Shown: positions 1 through 5,417 of the stretch, in pieces
Position numbering within the stretch: the first letter of the stretch is position 1
How the letters are laid out: each line of letters opens with the position of its first letter
Source: DASUPK01 sp035456265
GTDB lineage: Bacteria; Actinomycetota; Thermoleophilia; Solirubrobacterales; 70-9
Length of the DNA: 11,648 bases
NCBI GenBank assembly: GCA_035456265.1
Contig: DATIDP010000125.1
Span: forward strand, 1-11,648
Reading direction: 5' to 3'
The notes under the pieces: generated by a model
Database searches by the model: none
Told to the model about the DNA's origin: nothing
Seen by the model: only the letters and a program-made list of their open reading frames with translations
Program-made: the position numbers and the translations under genes

Positions 1-14
1 GGTTCGTCGTTCAT
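1..14 (-). CDS. possible start of a leftward gene, cut by the window edge
   Basis: Read on the minus strand, an ATG at 14-12 opens a frame M-N-D-E that runs off the window. A purine-rich GGGAGA lies 4 bases upstream (19-24), a plausible but tightly spaced ribosome binding site. The cluster of GGACC/GGTCC half-sites at 40-109 would sit just upstream, where a promoter is expected. Only four codons are visible, so no product can be named. Confidence 0.3.
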
Positions 15-39
15 CAGGTCTCCCTATTCGCGGTCACTC

Positions 40-109
40 GGACCCGTGGTCCCGATAAGGGCCTGTTTCGGACCAGGAGATGTGGGACCAGCAGTCCCTA
101 GCCGGTCCC
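40..109. promoter_or_regulatory. cluster of GGACC/GGTCC half-sites (possible DosR/DevR-like operator)
   Basis: Six copies or near-copies of GGACC or GGTCC fall within 70 bp, at 40-44, 48-52, 70-74, 85-89, 94-98 (GTCCC) and 104-108. Two pairs form inverted repeats: GGACC-CGT-GGTCC at 40-52 and GGGAC-CAGCA-GTCCC at 84-98. The second resembles the DosR/DevR box of mycobacteria (GGGAC, about 4 bases, GTCCC), but its spacer is 5 bases, so the match is imperfect. The sites could serve the leftward gene at 14 or, less likely, the small gene at 280. I see no gene in the rest of 110-279; an open frame there has poor codon use. Confidence 0.35.
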
Positions 110-279
110 GTAGAAGCTCTGAAGCGAGGAAGTCCATCTAGCCATCAACCGGCCCAGACCATGGACTGCCGGAGCATGTTGCCGGCCCAAGTCAAAGAAC
201 ACGGCTCTTCGCCTCGTTTCACCGTGAGGTGTCCGAGGAGGTTCTCAGTTGAGCTGAGTCGGGTAGTCCATCACCCGCT

Positions 280-480
280 ATGCCGCCACTCGCAGTCGCA
301 ATCAACACTGGACTCGCGCTTGGTCTCGCTGTCGTTTACGTCATCCTGCTCGTGACCCTGGGCATCATGTCCATCCGGAAGGGGCACTGGGTCATGTTCA
401 TCATCGGCATCGTCATCCCCGTGTTTTGGCTGATCGGGGCTCTGATGCCGCCGCGTCAACCTCACGAGCCTCTTGTCTAG
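280..480 (+). CDS. small two-helix membrane protein, 66 aa
   Basis: The frame encodes 66 residues with two hydrophobic helices, about 7-29 and 37-56, joined by a short basic loop (SIRKGHW). It has a proline-rich tail ending MPPRQPHEPLV. This layout, with GHWVMFIIG followed by FWLIGALMPP, is like small uncharacterised membrane proteins seen repeatedly in Thermoleophilia and somewhat like the two-helix N-terminal segment of cardiolipin synthase-type proteins; that link is from memory only. The ATG at 280 is the only usable start, because an in-frame TGA lies at 250-252. No strong ribosome binding site precedes it. The function is unknown. It probably sits in the cytoplasmic membrane as a helical hairpin. 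Confidence 0.65.
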   Translation: MPPLAVAINTGLALGLAVVYVILLVTLGIMSIRKGHWVMFIIGIVIPVFWLIGALMPPRQPHEPLV

Positions 481-555
481 GTTCGCGCTCTAGACCGCCG
501 CCTTTGTTGAGACCGCGCTTGCAATCCGGGTCGTACAAATGGCCAATGTTCTGGG

Positions 556-586
556 GGGGCGGTGTGCTCACCCTTCGCGCCGCCCC
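556..586. other. GC-rich hairpin downstream of the small membrane protein
   Basis: GGGGCGG (556-562) pairs with CCGCCCC (580-586) around a 17-base loop, immediately after a run of seven G (553-559). It is the first of two consecutive hairpins between the genes ending at 480 and starting at 679. There is no T tract, so it is not a standard intrinsic terminator. Confidence 0.3.
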
Positions 587-596
587 TGGATACACC

Positions 597-650
597 GGGA
601 GCGGCGTTGGTCTCCCCGCCGCGCCGCTCCCAGCTATGACTACCGTTTTT
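597..650 (+). terminator. 10-bp stem with a late T run, possible terminator
   Basis: GGGAGCGGCG (597-606) is a perfect inverted repeat of CGCCGCTCCC (622-631), with a 15-base loop. Five T follow at 646-650, but 14 bases beyond the stem, which is further than a classical intrinsic terminator. It may end transcription from the gene closing at 480, or act in the leader of the gene at 679. I compared it by eye with the ydaO and cobalamin riboswitch hallmarks and saw neither. Confidence 0.35.
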
Positions 651-678
651 CGCCGCCTAGCTAAGTAAGCGCACCGAC

Positions 679-1135
679 GTGGCGCAGGGTTACGGCCGTC
701 GCATCGGCCATCGGAGATGGCTCCCGGGCCCGACTGCCCTGGCGGTGCTCTGCTCGCTGGCGCTCGTCGCCCCGGCGACCTCCGCCGCCAAGCAGCCCGT
801 GTCGGCCCCGGTCAGCGTCGATCCCGGCTGCGGCTTCGTCGAGGTCTCGGGTGCGTGGACGCCCGTTGCCGGCCAGGCCTATGTCGGCGTCTCGCTCAGC
901 GACAACAGTCGGGGGTTTCCCTTGAGTCGGCTCCCGTCCCCGTGGCCCCCACGGCCGCGGCGGAGACCGTGGGGCTCGGCGGCTCCCTCACGCCGCTGAC
1001 GCACGGAAAGCACGCCCTCGACGCGACGTTCACCGTCTGCGACGCGAGCCTCAACGAGATCGCCGGCGACAAGGTGAACGCGAACATGCCCTGCGCTGGA
1101 CGCGGTCGTTCTTCCGACCTGACCGCGAGCACTAG
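679..1135 (+). pseudogene. secreted protein with two homopolymer frameshifts
   Basis: A GTG start opens a frame with a signal peptide: an RR-containing basic N-terminus, then ALAVLCSLALVAPATSA as hydrophobic core and cleavage region. The frame fails in the five-G run at 911-915; one extra G restores a well-behaved frame (VSLESAPVP...). A second break lies at CCC 1089-1091; one extra C gives LRWTRSFFRPDREH and a TAG at 1133-1135. Repaired, the product is 152 residues with two mature cysteines (C51, C121) that could form a disulfide, probably a small beta-rich exported domain. GC-rich third positions follow this frame path exactly and collapse in the alternatives. The TAG overlaps the stop of the convergent hydrolase. 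Function unknown. It is either a decayed gene or an intact gene hit by sequence errors. Confidence 0.6.
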
Positions 1136-2002
1136 CCCGAGAGGAAGCGCCGGAGCGAAGCGAGCAGCTCCTCCGGCGCCTCCTCCGGGATGAAGTGACC
1201 GGAGGGCAGCGATCCACCCTCCACCGAGTCCGCCCAGCGCCGCCACACCTCGAGCGAGTCGGCCAGCGCGGGCTCCTCCGAGCCCCAGTGGACCAGCACC
1301 GGGCAGCGGATCTTCAGGCCGGCGTCGCGGTCCTCGGCGTCCATCTGCCTGTCGATGTGGAAGGAGGCGCGGTATTCGGCGCAGATGCCGGGGATCCTCT
1401 CCGGGGTGAAGCCGCGCCGGTAGTGCTCGGTCGCCTCGGATGAGATCGCGTCCGGCGAGGCCGGCCAGGAGGTGAGGATGTCGCGCAGCACGTACTCCGC
1501 GCTCTGCGAGATCACCCGCTCGGCGAAAGGCGGCGGCTGGGCGAGGAAGATGAATGGCCAGTACCCGAGCGCGGTGTCCGGCGTCATCCGCTCGAATTGC
1601 TCGACCGTCGGGATGACGTTGAGCACGCTGAGCCGCTCGACCACGTCCGGGTGGTCGAGCGCCATCCGGTAGGCGACCCGCCCGCCCCGGTCGTGGCCGA
1701 CCACCGAGAAGCGCTCGAAGCCAAGCGCCGCCATCAGCTCGACGAGTTCCCCGCGCGCGGTCGCGATTCGAGTAGCCCTCCCCCAGCTCACCGCCGGGCT
1801 CGGAGCGGCTCTCGCCGTAGCCCTTCAGGTCGCAGACGACCACGGTGTGATCCGCGGCCAGGCCCGGCGCGACCCGGTGCCAGCAGTAGTGCGTCTCGGG
1901 GAAGCCGTGGAGGAGGAGCACCGGCGGCCCCTGGCCCGCGACGCCCGGCCGGTAGCCGGTCGGCCCGATCTCGATCTGCCTGTACTCGAATCCCTCGATC
2001 AT
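1132..2002 (-). CDS. alpha/beta hydrolase, haloacetate dehalogenase/epoxide hydrolase-like, one frameshift
   Basis: The N-terminal part (ATG at 2002) carries the oxyanion loop HGFPET and the strand DLKGYGES. The C-terminal part continues in another frame from about 1750. Removing one base from the C run at 1749-1752 (GGGG on the coding strand) joins them as YSNRDRARELVELMAALGF, which fits the family, and gives exactly 289 residues. The nucleophile elbow is VGHDRGGR (D104, with R105 and R108 as in haloacetate dehalogenases), and the catalytic His is H269 in SGHF. The acid usually found as Asp in LDILP-type motifs is Asn here (N128 in LNVIPT), and the halide-binding His-Trp pair appears to be Pro-Phe. 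Fluoroacetate dehalogenase activity is therefore doubtful; an acid from GSEEP (about 241-245) may substitute. It is a cytoplasmic hydrolase of unknown substrate. As written, only 1132-1791 is open downstream of the break. Confidence 0.75.
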
Positions 2003-2023
2003 CGATTGGTCTCGCTTCCCGCC

Positions 2024-2049
2024 GCGGGGTTACGCCCCGCCCGGGGGCG
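2024..2049. other. two mutually exclusive hairpins between divergent genes
   Basis: GCGGGG (2024-2029) can pair with CCCCGC (2035-2040) over a TTACG loop. Alternatively CGCCCC (2033-2038) can pair with GGGGCG (2044-2049). The two pairings compete for the same bases. They lie in the 77-bp space between the leftward hydrolase (start 2002) and the rightward DUF559 gene (start 2080), so they fall in the leader of one or both. They may be chance in such GC-rich DNA. Confidence 0.2.
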
Positions 2050-2062
2050 AATGTCGGCGGTC

Positions 2063-2098
2063 GAAGCCTTGGGGTCGCTATGGCGACCACAAACCTTC
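2063..2098. repeat. palindromic repeat copy A, centred on the DUF559 start codon
   Basis: The core at 2069-2092 begins TTGGGGTCGC and ends GCGACCACAA, a near-palindrome centred between 2080 and 2081. The A and T of the DUF559 start codon therefore sit at the dyad. GAAG (2063-2066) and CTTC (2095-2098) extend the symmetry to 36 bp with few mismatches. A near-identical 24-bp core (20 of 24 positions) recurs at 2993-3016, just past the gene's stop. As RNA it would fold the initiation region into a stem; as DNA it could be a dimer-binding operator. Confidence 0.7.
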
Positions 2099-2988
2099 AT
2101 TCCTCGGTGTGGACGCTCGCCGAGGCCCAGCACGGCGTCGTCGCTCGAAGACAGCTCCTCGAACTGGGGCTGAGCAGAGCTGCGATCAGACATCGGCTGC
2201 AACGTGGTCGCCTGCATCCCATTCATCGAGGGGTCTATGCGGTGGGAAGACCACAGCACACGCAGAAGGCGCGCTGGATGTCCGCCGTGCTGGCGTGCGG
2301 ATCCGACGCCGTGCTCAGCGACGAGAGCGCCGCGCAACTCTGGCGAATTCGCCCGCTGCGCCGTGAGGATCCGATCGAGGTAACCGTGCCGCCGGATCGG
2401 CGGCGGGAACGGCCGGGGATCGTGGTCCACCACCGCGCCCTCGCCTCTGGGGATCTGGCGACGCGGGATCGGATCCCCCTGACCGGTCCGATCCGGACCC
2501 TCGTCCAGCTCGGGCTCGGTCTCGGACCCCGTCAGCTCGAGGCGGCGGTCAACGAGGCCGACAAGCTCGGGCTCGTCGACCCGGAGACGCTGCGCAGGGC
2601 GCTCGAGCAGCTTGCGGGTGAGCCCGGCGTCCCCAATCTGCGGGGCATGCTCGACCGGCACACATTCGCCCTCACGGACTCCGAGCTGGAGCGCGGCTTC
2701 CTGGCGCTTGCCAGACGGGCGGGTCTGCCCGTGCCGCTCACGCGTCATTGGCTGAATGGCTTCCGAGTCGACTTCTTCTGGGCGGATCTCGGCCTGGTCG
2801 TCGAGACGGACGGCCTCACCTACCACCGGACCCCCGCAGCGCAGGCTCGGGACCGGCTGCGAGACCAGCGGCACACCGCGGCTGGGCTGACCTGCCTGCG
2901 CTTCACGCACTGGCAGATTGCCCATGAGCGGGGCTACGTCGTCGCCACGCTCGAGGCCGTCGCCCGGCGGCTCGTGAGCCGCGGCTGA
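2080..2988 (+). CDS. AbiEi-like winged-helix plus DUF559 (Vsr-like nuclease fold) protein
   Basis: 302 residues. Residues about 8-55 form an AbiEi-type N-terminal winged-helix domain (LAEAQHGVVARRQLLELGLS, then GRLHPIHRGVYAVG), as in type IV antitoxins that bind DNA. Residues about 200-300 form a DUF559 domain of the PD-(D/E)xK/Vsr superfamily. E203, D231 in RVDFFW and E242 with D244 in VVETDG are the likely metal-binding residues, followed by the typical DRLRDQ...AGLTCLRFTHWQI. The nuclease core looks intact. The middle (about 60-190) is the usual linker of this architecture, which is abundant in Thermoleophilia with no settled function. ATG 2080 is chosen because homologues start just before the winged helix and no in-frame start lies close upstream, although there is no clear ribosome binding site and the codon sits inside palindrome A. 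No dedicated toxin partner is adjacent. It could be a self-regulated DNA-binding nuclease. Confidence 0.85.
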   Translation: MATTNLHSSVWTLAEAQHGVVARRQLLELGLSRAAIRHRLQRGRLHPIHRGVYAVGRPQHTQKARWMSAVLACGSDAVLSDESAAQLWRIRPLRREDPIEVTVPPDRRRERPGIVVHHRALASGDLATRDRIPLTGPIRTLVQLGLGLGPRQLEAAVNEADKLGLVDPETLRRALEQLAGEPGVPNLRGMLDRHTFALTDSELERGFLALARRAGLPVPLTRHWLNGFRVDFFWADLGLVVETDGLTYHRTPAAQARDRLRDQRHTAAGLTCLRFTHWQIAHERGYVVATLEAVARRLVSRG

Positions 2989-3020
2989 AGGATTGGGGTG
3001 GCCATGACGACCCCAATCCT
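2989..3020. repeat. palindromic repeat copy B, directly after the DUF559 stop
   Basis: AGGATTGGGGT (2989-2999) is a perfect 11-bp inverted repeat of ACCCCAATCCT (3010-3020), around a 10-base centre that again contains CATG. The stop codon ends at 2988, so the stem begins at the next base. The inner 24 bp (2993-3016) match copy A at 20 of 24 positions in the same orientation. It could act as a factor-dependent terminator hairpin, as a second operator, or as one end of a mobile unit. No T tract follows. Confidence 0.7.
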
Positions 3021-3041
3021 CCGATGGCCGCGAGAGCCCCC

Positions 3042-3057
3042 GCGCCGGTGGCGGCGC
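3042..3057 (-). terminator. hairpin abutting the stop of the leftward operon
   Basis: GCGCCG (3042-3047) pairs with CGGCGC (3052-3057) over a four-base loop. It starts at the base next to the TAA of the 198-residue gene (3058-3060). It has no U tract, so any terminator role is inferred from position only. Confidence 0.3.
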
Positions 3058-3654
3058 TTACGGCTTGCAGAGCCGCTCGCGGATCCACCCGGAGGCCCCG
3101 CTCAGCCTCAAGCGGCCGGCGAGCACCGCCTGGGCGAACTCGATCCCCTCATCGGCGAGCCGGCCGTCGGGGGAACCGGCCGGGTCGCGGCGCAGGTGCT
3201 CGGAGATCCAGCGGGTGATCACGGAGCCGCCGAACATGCTCGCCCGGGCGACCCCGACGAAGTGGCGAACCTGACCGCGGGTGCCGTCGTCGAACTCCGA
3301 CTTGAAGCCGCGCCCGAGGATCAGGTTGCGCCCGTCGCGGGCCAGATCGACGAGGGCGAAGCGACCCGGGCGGATGCCAGCTCCCTGCTGCCCGAGGTCG
3401 ATCAGGAACCGCTCGGCCGTGCGGTCCCGGGCGGCGAGATTCGCCGCGAGGCCGGCCAGCCGCTGACAGGCCGTCCCGGAAAGCGGCTCGGTCCGCGCCT
3501 CGCCGGCGGGCGCGACCGAGTCGGAGCCGGCGCCCGCAACCGGGTCGGAGACGGTGCCCGCAACCGGGTCGGAGTGATCCCTGAAAGGGTCGAGCAGCAG
3601 GTAGCCGATCGCCCCCGCCGCCGCCAGCAGCGCGATCGCGACCAGGAGCTTCAT
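3058..3654 (-). CDS. membrane-anchored protein of unknown family, 198 aa
   Basis: The protein starts with a single hydrophobic segment (residues 3-21, LLVAIALLAAAGAIGYLLL), an uncleaved anchor or signal. A low-complexity linker follows with three octapeptide copies (28-51). A folded domain covers about 55-198, with TACQRLAGLAANLAARD, FDDGTRGQVRHFVGVA and DEGIEFAQAVLAGRL, ending in ERLCKP. C63 and C196 could form a disulfide outside the cell. I do not recognise the family. The RHF motif followed by a glycine-rich helix vaguely recalls uncharacterised exported proteins of other phyla. The ATG overlaps the TGA of the ABM gene (ATGA, 4 bases), so the two are translationally coupled and share an operon. 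It is the last gene before a hairpin at 3042-3057. Confidence 0.75.
   Translation of the reverse strand: MKLLVAIALLAAAGAIGYLLLDPFRDHSDPVAGTVSDPVAGAGSDSVAPAGEARTEPLSGTACQRLAGLAANLAARDRTAERFLIDLGQQGAGIRPGRFALVDLARDGRNLILGRGFKSEFDDGTRGQVRHFVGVARASMFGGSVITRWISEHLRRDPAGSPDGRLADEGIEFAQAVLAGRLRLSGASGWIRERLCKP
3502..3573 (-). repeat. three 24-bp tandem repeats coding an octapeptide
   Basis: The copies encode SDPVAGTV, SDPVAGAG and SDSVAPAG. At DNA level a 19-base unit (3532-3550 and 3556-3574) recurs exactly with a 24-bp period, and a third, diverged copy lies upstream near 3508-3526. It lies in the linker between the membrane anchor and the folded domain of the 198-residue protein, where length changes in whole octapeptides would be tolerated. 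Confidence 0.75.
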
Positions 3655-3968
3655 CCGGTCGGGGATCCGGGGTACTCGCCGGTCTCCGCGATCTCGTGGA
3701 TCGCGACCTCGGGCCGTTCGGAGACGAGCTCCAGCAGACCGGCCGCGAACTCGTGGAGGTGGGGCTGGGCGAAATGCCGGTCGAGTGCGTCGCGGTCGGC
3801 CCACTCCTCGACTGCGATGAAGCTGTGCGGGTCCTCGACGGCCGCGAAGAAGCCGTAGCGAAGACAGCCCTCCTCCTTGCGCGAGTCCTCCTGCATCCGC
3901 TCCAGCAGCGCCACCAGTCGCTCGCGCTGCTCCGGCTCGCAGCGGACTCGTCCGATCACCACGATCAA
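3651..3968 (-). CDS. antibiotic biosynthesis monooxygenase (ABM) family protein, 105 aa
   Basis: The whole length fits the ABM ferredoxin-like fold (YgiN/quinol monooxygenase type): an opening strand MIVVIGRVRC, helix EPEQRERLVALLERMQEDSR, then EEGCLRYGFFAAVEDPHSFIAVEEWADRDAL and the HFAQPHLHEF helix. Such proteins are cytoplasmic dimers that oxidise quinols or polyketide-like aromatics without a cofactor; the substrate here is unknown. The start is TTG at 3968, decided by GGAGG (3975-3979) six bases upstream and by the strand that begins at once. The gene lies 54 bp after the FAD oxidoreductase and overlaps the next gene by ATGA. The pairing suggests a shared redox substrate. Confidence 0.85.
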   Translation of the reverse strand: MIVVIGRVRCEPEQRERLVALLERMQEDSRKEEGCLRYGFFAAVEDPHSFIAVEEWADRDALDRHFAQPHLHEFAAGLLELVSERPEVAIHEIAETGEYPGSPTG

Positions 3969-3974
3969 GGGAAA

Positions 3975-3979
3975 CCTCC
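3975..3979 (-). promoter_or_regulatory. ribosome binding site deciding a TTG start
   Basis: GGAGG on the minus strand, six bases before TTG 3968-3966. It is the clearest Shine-Dalgarno sequence in the window and fixes the rare start of the ABM gene. Confidence 0.75.
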
Positions 3980-4022
3980 TGGTCGAGTCCTACTTCTAGA
4001 GGGTCCGCACCCCGGCCCGGAC

Positions 4023-5390
4023 CTACTCCGGCGGGATGTTCTGGTTGAGCCGGAAGAGGTTGTCGGGGTCGTATTCGCGCTTCAAGGCCAGCAGGCGGTC
4101 GTACTTCGCCGGGCCATATGCCTCGCGAATCCGATCCTGGCCCTCCTCCATCAGGAAGTTGACGTAGACGCTCTGGTGGAAGGGCTCCAGCGCCGACCAG
4201 AAGCCACGTACCCAATCGCGCTCCTGCTCGAAGCCCTCCTCGTTCTCGGTGACGGCGGTGATGTTGAAGGTGTGTCCGGCCCCGCGGCCGCCGAAGGCGG
4301 TGTCCTCGTCCCCGACCTCGCTGATCGCGCCGCCGAGCTGCCAGATGGGAAAGCTCGTCAGCGGGGAGCGAATCCGCATCGAGTGCTCCACCGTGATGTC
4401 GATGACCTCGTCGGTGAGCTCGGCGACGTCGCAGGAGCGCATGTAGTACCACCGGCCGTGCGGGAAGCTCGGGTCGAGCATGGCCTGATGCTCCACGAAG
4501 GGCTTCGGCTCACACAGGTCGAGGACGGGTGAGCCGAACTCCCGCAACGGCCGGATCGCCTTCTCACCCTCCTCGAGGTCGCCCGACCAGCAGCAGACGA
4601 CGCCCACGATCAAGCGGCCGTGGAGCTCCGGGGGGACGAAGTCGAGCGGGGGCGCCTTGCGATGCATCACGATCGTCATCAGCTCATTGGGAGCCTCAGC
4701 GACCCAGTCGCGGTAGAAGCGAAGCACCTCCGGCGAGTCCTCGATCATCCAGAAGATCGGCCCGGCCAGGACGGTCGGGCCGAGCGGGTTGAGCCGGAAG
4801 TCGAACTCGGTCACCACCCCGAAGTTGCCGCCACCCCCGCGAAGACCCCAGAACAGCTCGGGATTTTCGGCGTCGCTCGCCCGGACCACCTCGCCGGTGG
4901 CGGTCACGATCGTCGCGGAGATCAGCTGGTCGACGGTGAGCCCGTACTTGCGGTGCAGCCAGCCGATACCCCCGCCGAGCGTCAGCCCGGCCACCCCCGT
5001 GTGGGTGACGATGCCCGCGGGAGCCGCAAGGCCGTGCTCCTGCGTCGCCGCATCCAGCTCTCCGAGCAGTACGCCCCCCTCGACCCGAGCGGTCCGCCCC
5101 TCCGGGTCGACCTCGATCCCCTTCATCTTGCTCAGGTCGATCACGATCCCGTCGTCGCAGGTGGAGTGGCCCGGAAAGCTGTGCCCGCCGCCCCTGACGG
5201 CGGTTGGCAGACCTGAATCCCTGGCCAGCCCGACCGCATCGACCACCTCCTGCGTCGACGCGCACCGGGCGATCGCCGTCGGGGAGCGGTCGATCGAACC
5301 GTTCCAGACCTTGCGGTGCTCGTCGTAGCTCGGGTCTCCGGGGCGGATCAACTCGCCGCGGAAAGATCCCGGGAGCGCTGTCAACGCCAT
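4023..5390 (-). CDS. FAD-binding oxidoreductase, berberine bridge enzyme (BBE) family, 455 aa
   Basis: Residues about 35-205 form the FAD-binding PCMH domain. RGGGHS carries H70, the expected 8-alpha-histidyl FAD attachment site. AGLTLGGGIGWLHRKYGLT (134-152) and LFWGLRGGGGNFGVVTEF (179-196) are the flavin-binding signatures. The Cys that makes a second FAD bond in bicovalent members is not seen before LTLGGG, so single His attachment is likely. The C-terminal BBE motif is complete (YVNFLMEEGQ, then YDRLLALKREYDPDNLFRLNQNIPP). It oxidises an unknown alcohol, sugar or alkaloid-like substrate with O2 as likely acceptor. There is no signal peptide, so it is cytoplasmic. The ATG has purine-rich GGAGAG close upstream. 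It lies 27 bp after the DUF4239 gene and 54 bp before the ABM gene, all leftward. Confidence 0.92.
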   Translation of the reverse strand: MALTALPGSFRGELIRPGDPSYDEHRKVWNGSIDRSPTAIARCASTQEVVDAVGLARDSGLPTAVRGGGHSFPGHSTCDDGIVIDLSKMKGIEVDPEGRTARVEGGVLLGELDAATQEHGLAAPAGIVTHTGVAGLTLGGGIGWLHRKYGLTVDQLISATIVTATGEVVRASDAENPELFWGLRGGGGNFGVVTEFDFRLNPLGPTVLAGPIFWMIEDSPEVLRFYRDWVAEAPNELMTIVMHRKAPPLDFVPPELHGRLIVGVVCCWSGDLEEGEKAIRPLREFGSPVLDLCEPKPFVEHQAMLDPSFPHGRWYYMRSCDVAELTDEVIDITVEHSMRIRSPLTSFPIWQLGGAISEVGDEDTAFGGRGAGHTFNITAVTENEEGFEQERDWVRGFWSALEPFHQSVYVNFLMEEGQDRIREAYGPAKYDRLLALKREYDPDNLFRLNQNIPPE

Positions 5391-5417
5391 CGCTCTCTCC
5401 CTTCTCCGCGTACCAAC

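Noticed and set aside
80..355. 91-codon open frame on the plus strand
   Set aside because: It runs through the GGACC cluster, has poor third-position bias and no domain, and its end overlaps the better-supported membrane protein at 280.
545..650. Riboswitch upstream of the secreted protein
   Set aside because: Hairpins are present, but no hallmark sequence of the ydaO, cobalamin, TPP or SAM classes could be matched by eye.
901..920. Programmed ribosomal frameshift in the secreted-protein gene
   Set aside because: No slippery heptamer with a downstream pseudoknot is evident, and a second break follows at 1089-1091; random homopolymer indels explain both.
1597..2079. N-terminal extension of the DUF559 frame
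   Set aside because: The extension is antisense to the hydrolase, is rich in Arg/Ser/Pro and has no homologue-like sequence; the winged helix begins just after 2080.
2063..3020. Classical insertion sequence bounded by terminal inverted repeats
   Set aside because: The repeats are individually palindromic and in direct orientation, the gene between them is not a transposase, and no target-site duplication is visible outside them.
4002..4023. GGTCCG/CGGACC hairpin between the BBE and ABM genes as terminator
   Set aside because: Only six base pairs with a 10-base loop and no T tract, overlapping the BBE stop inside a likely operon.
3696..4532. Long plus-strand frame opposite the ABM and BBE genes
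   Set aside because: Mirror frame of GC-rich coding DNA; the minus-strand proteins there have clear family motifs.
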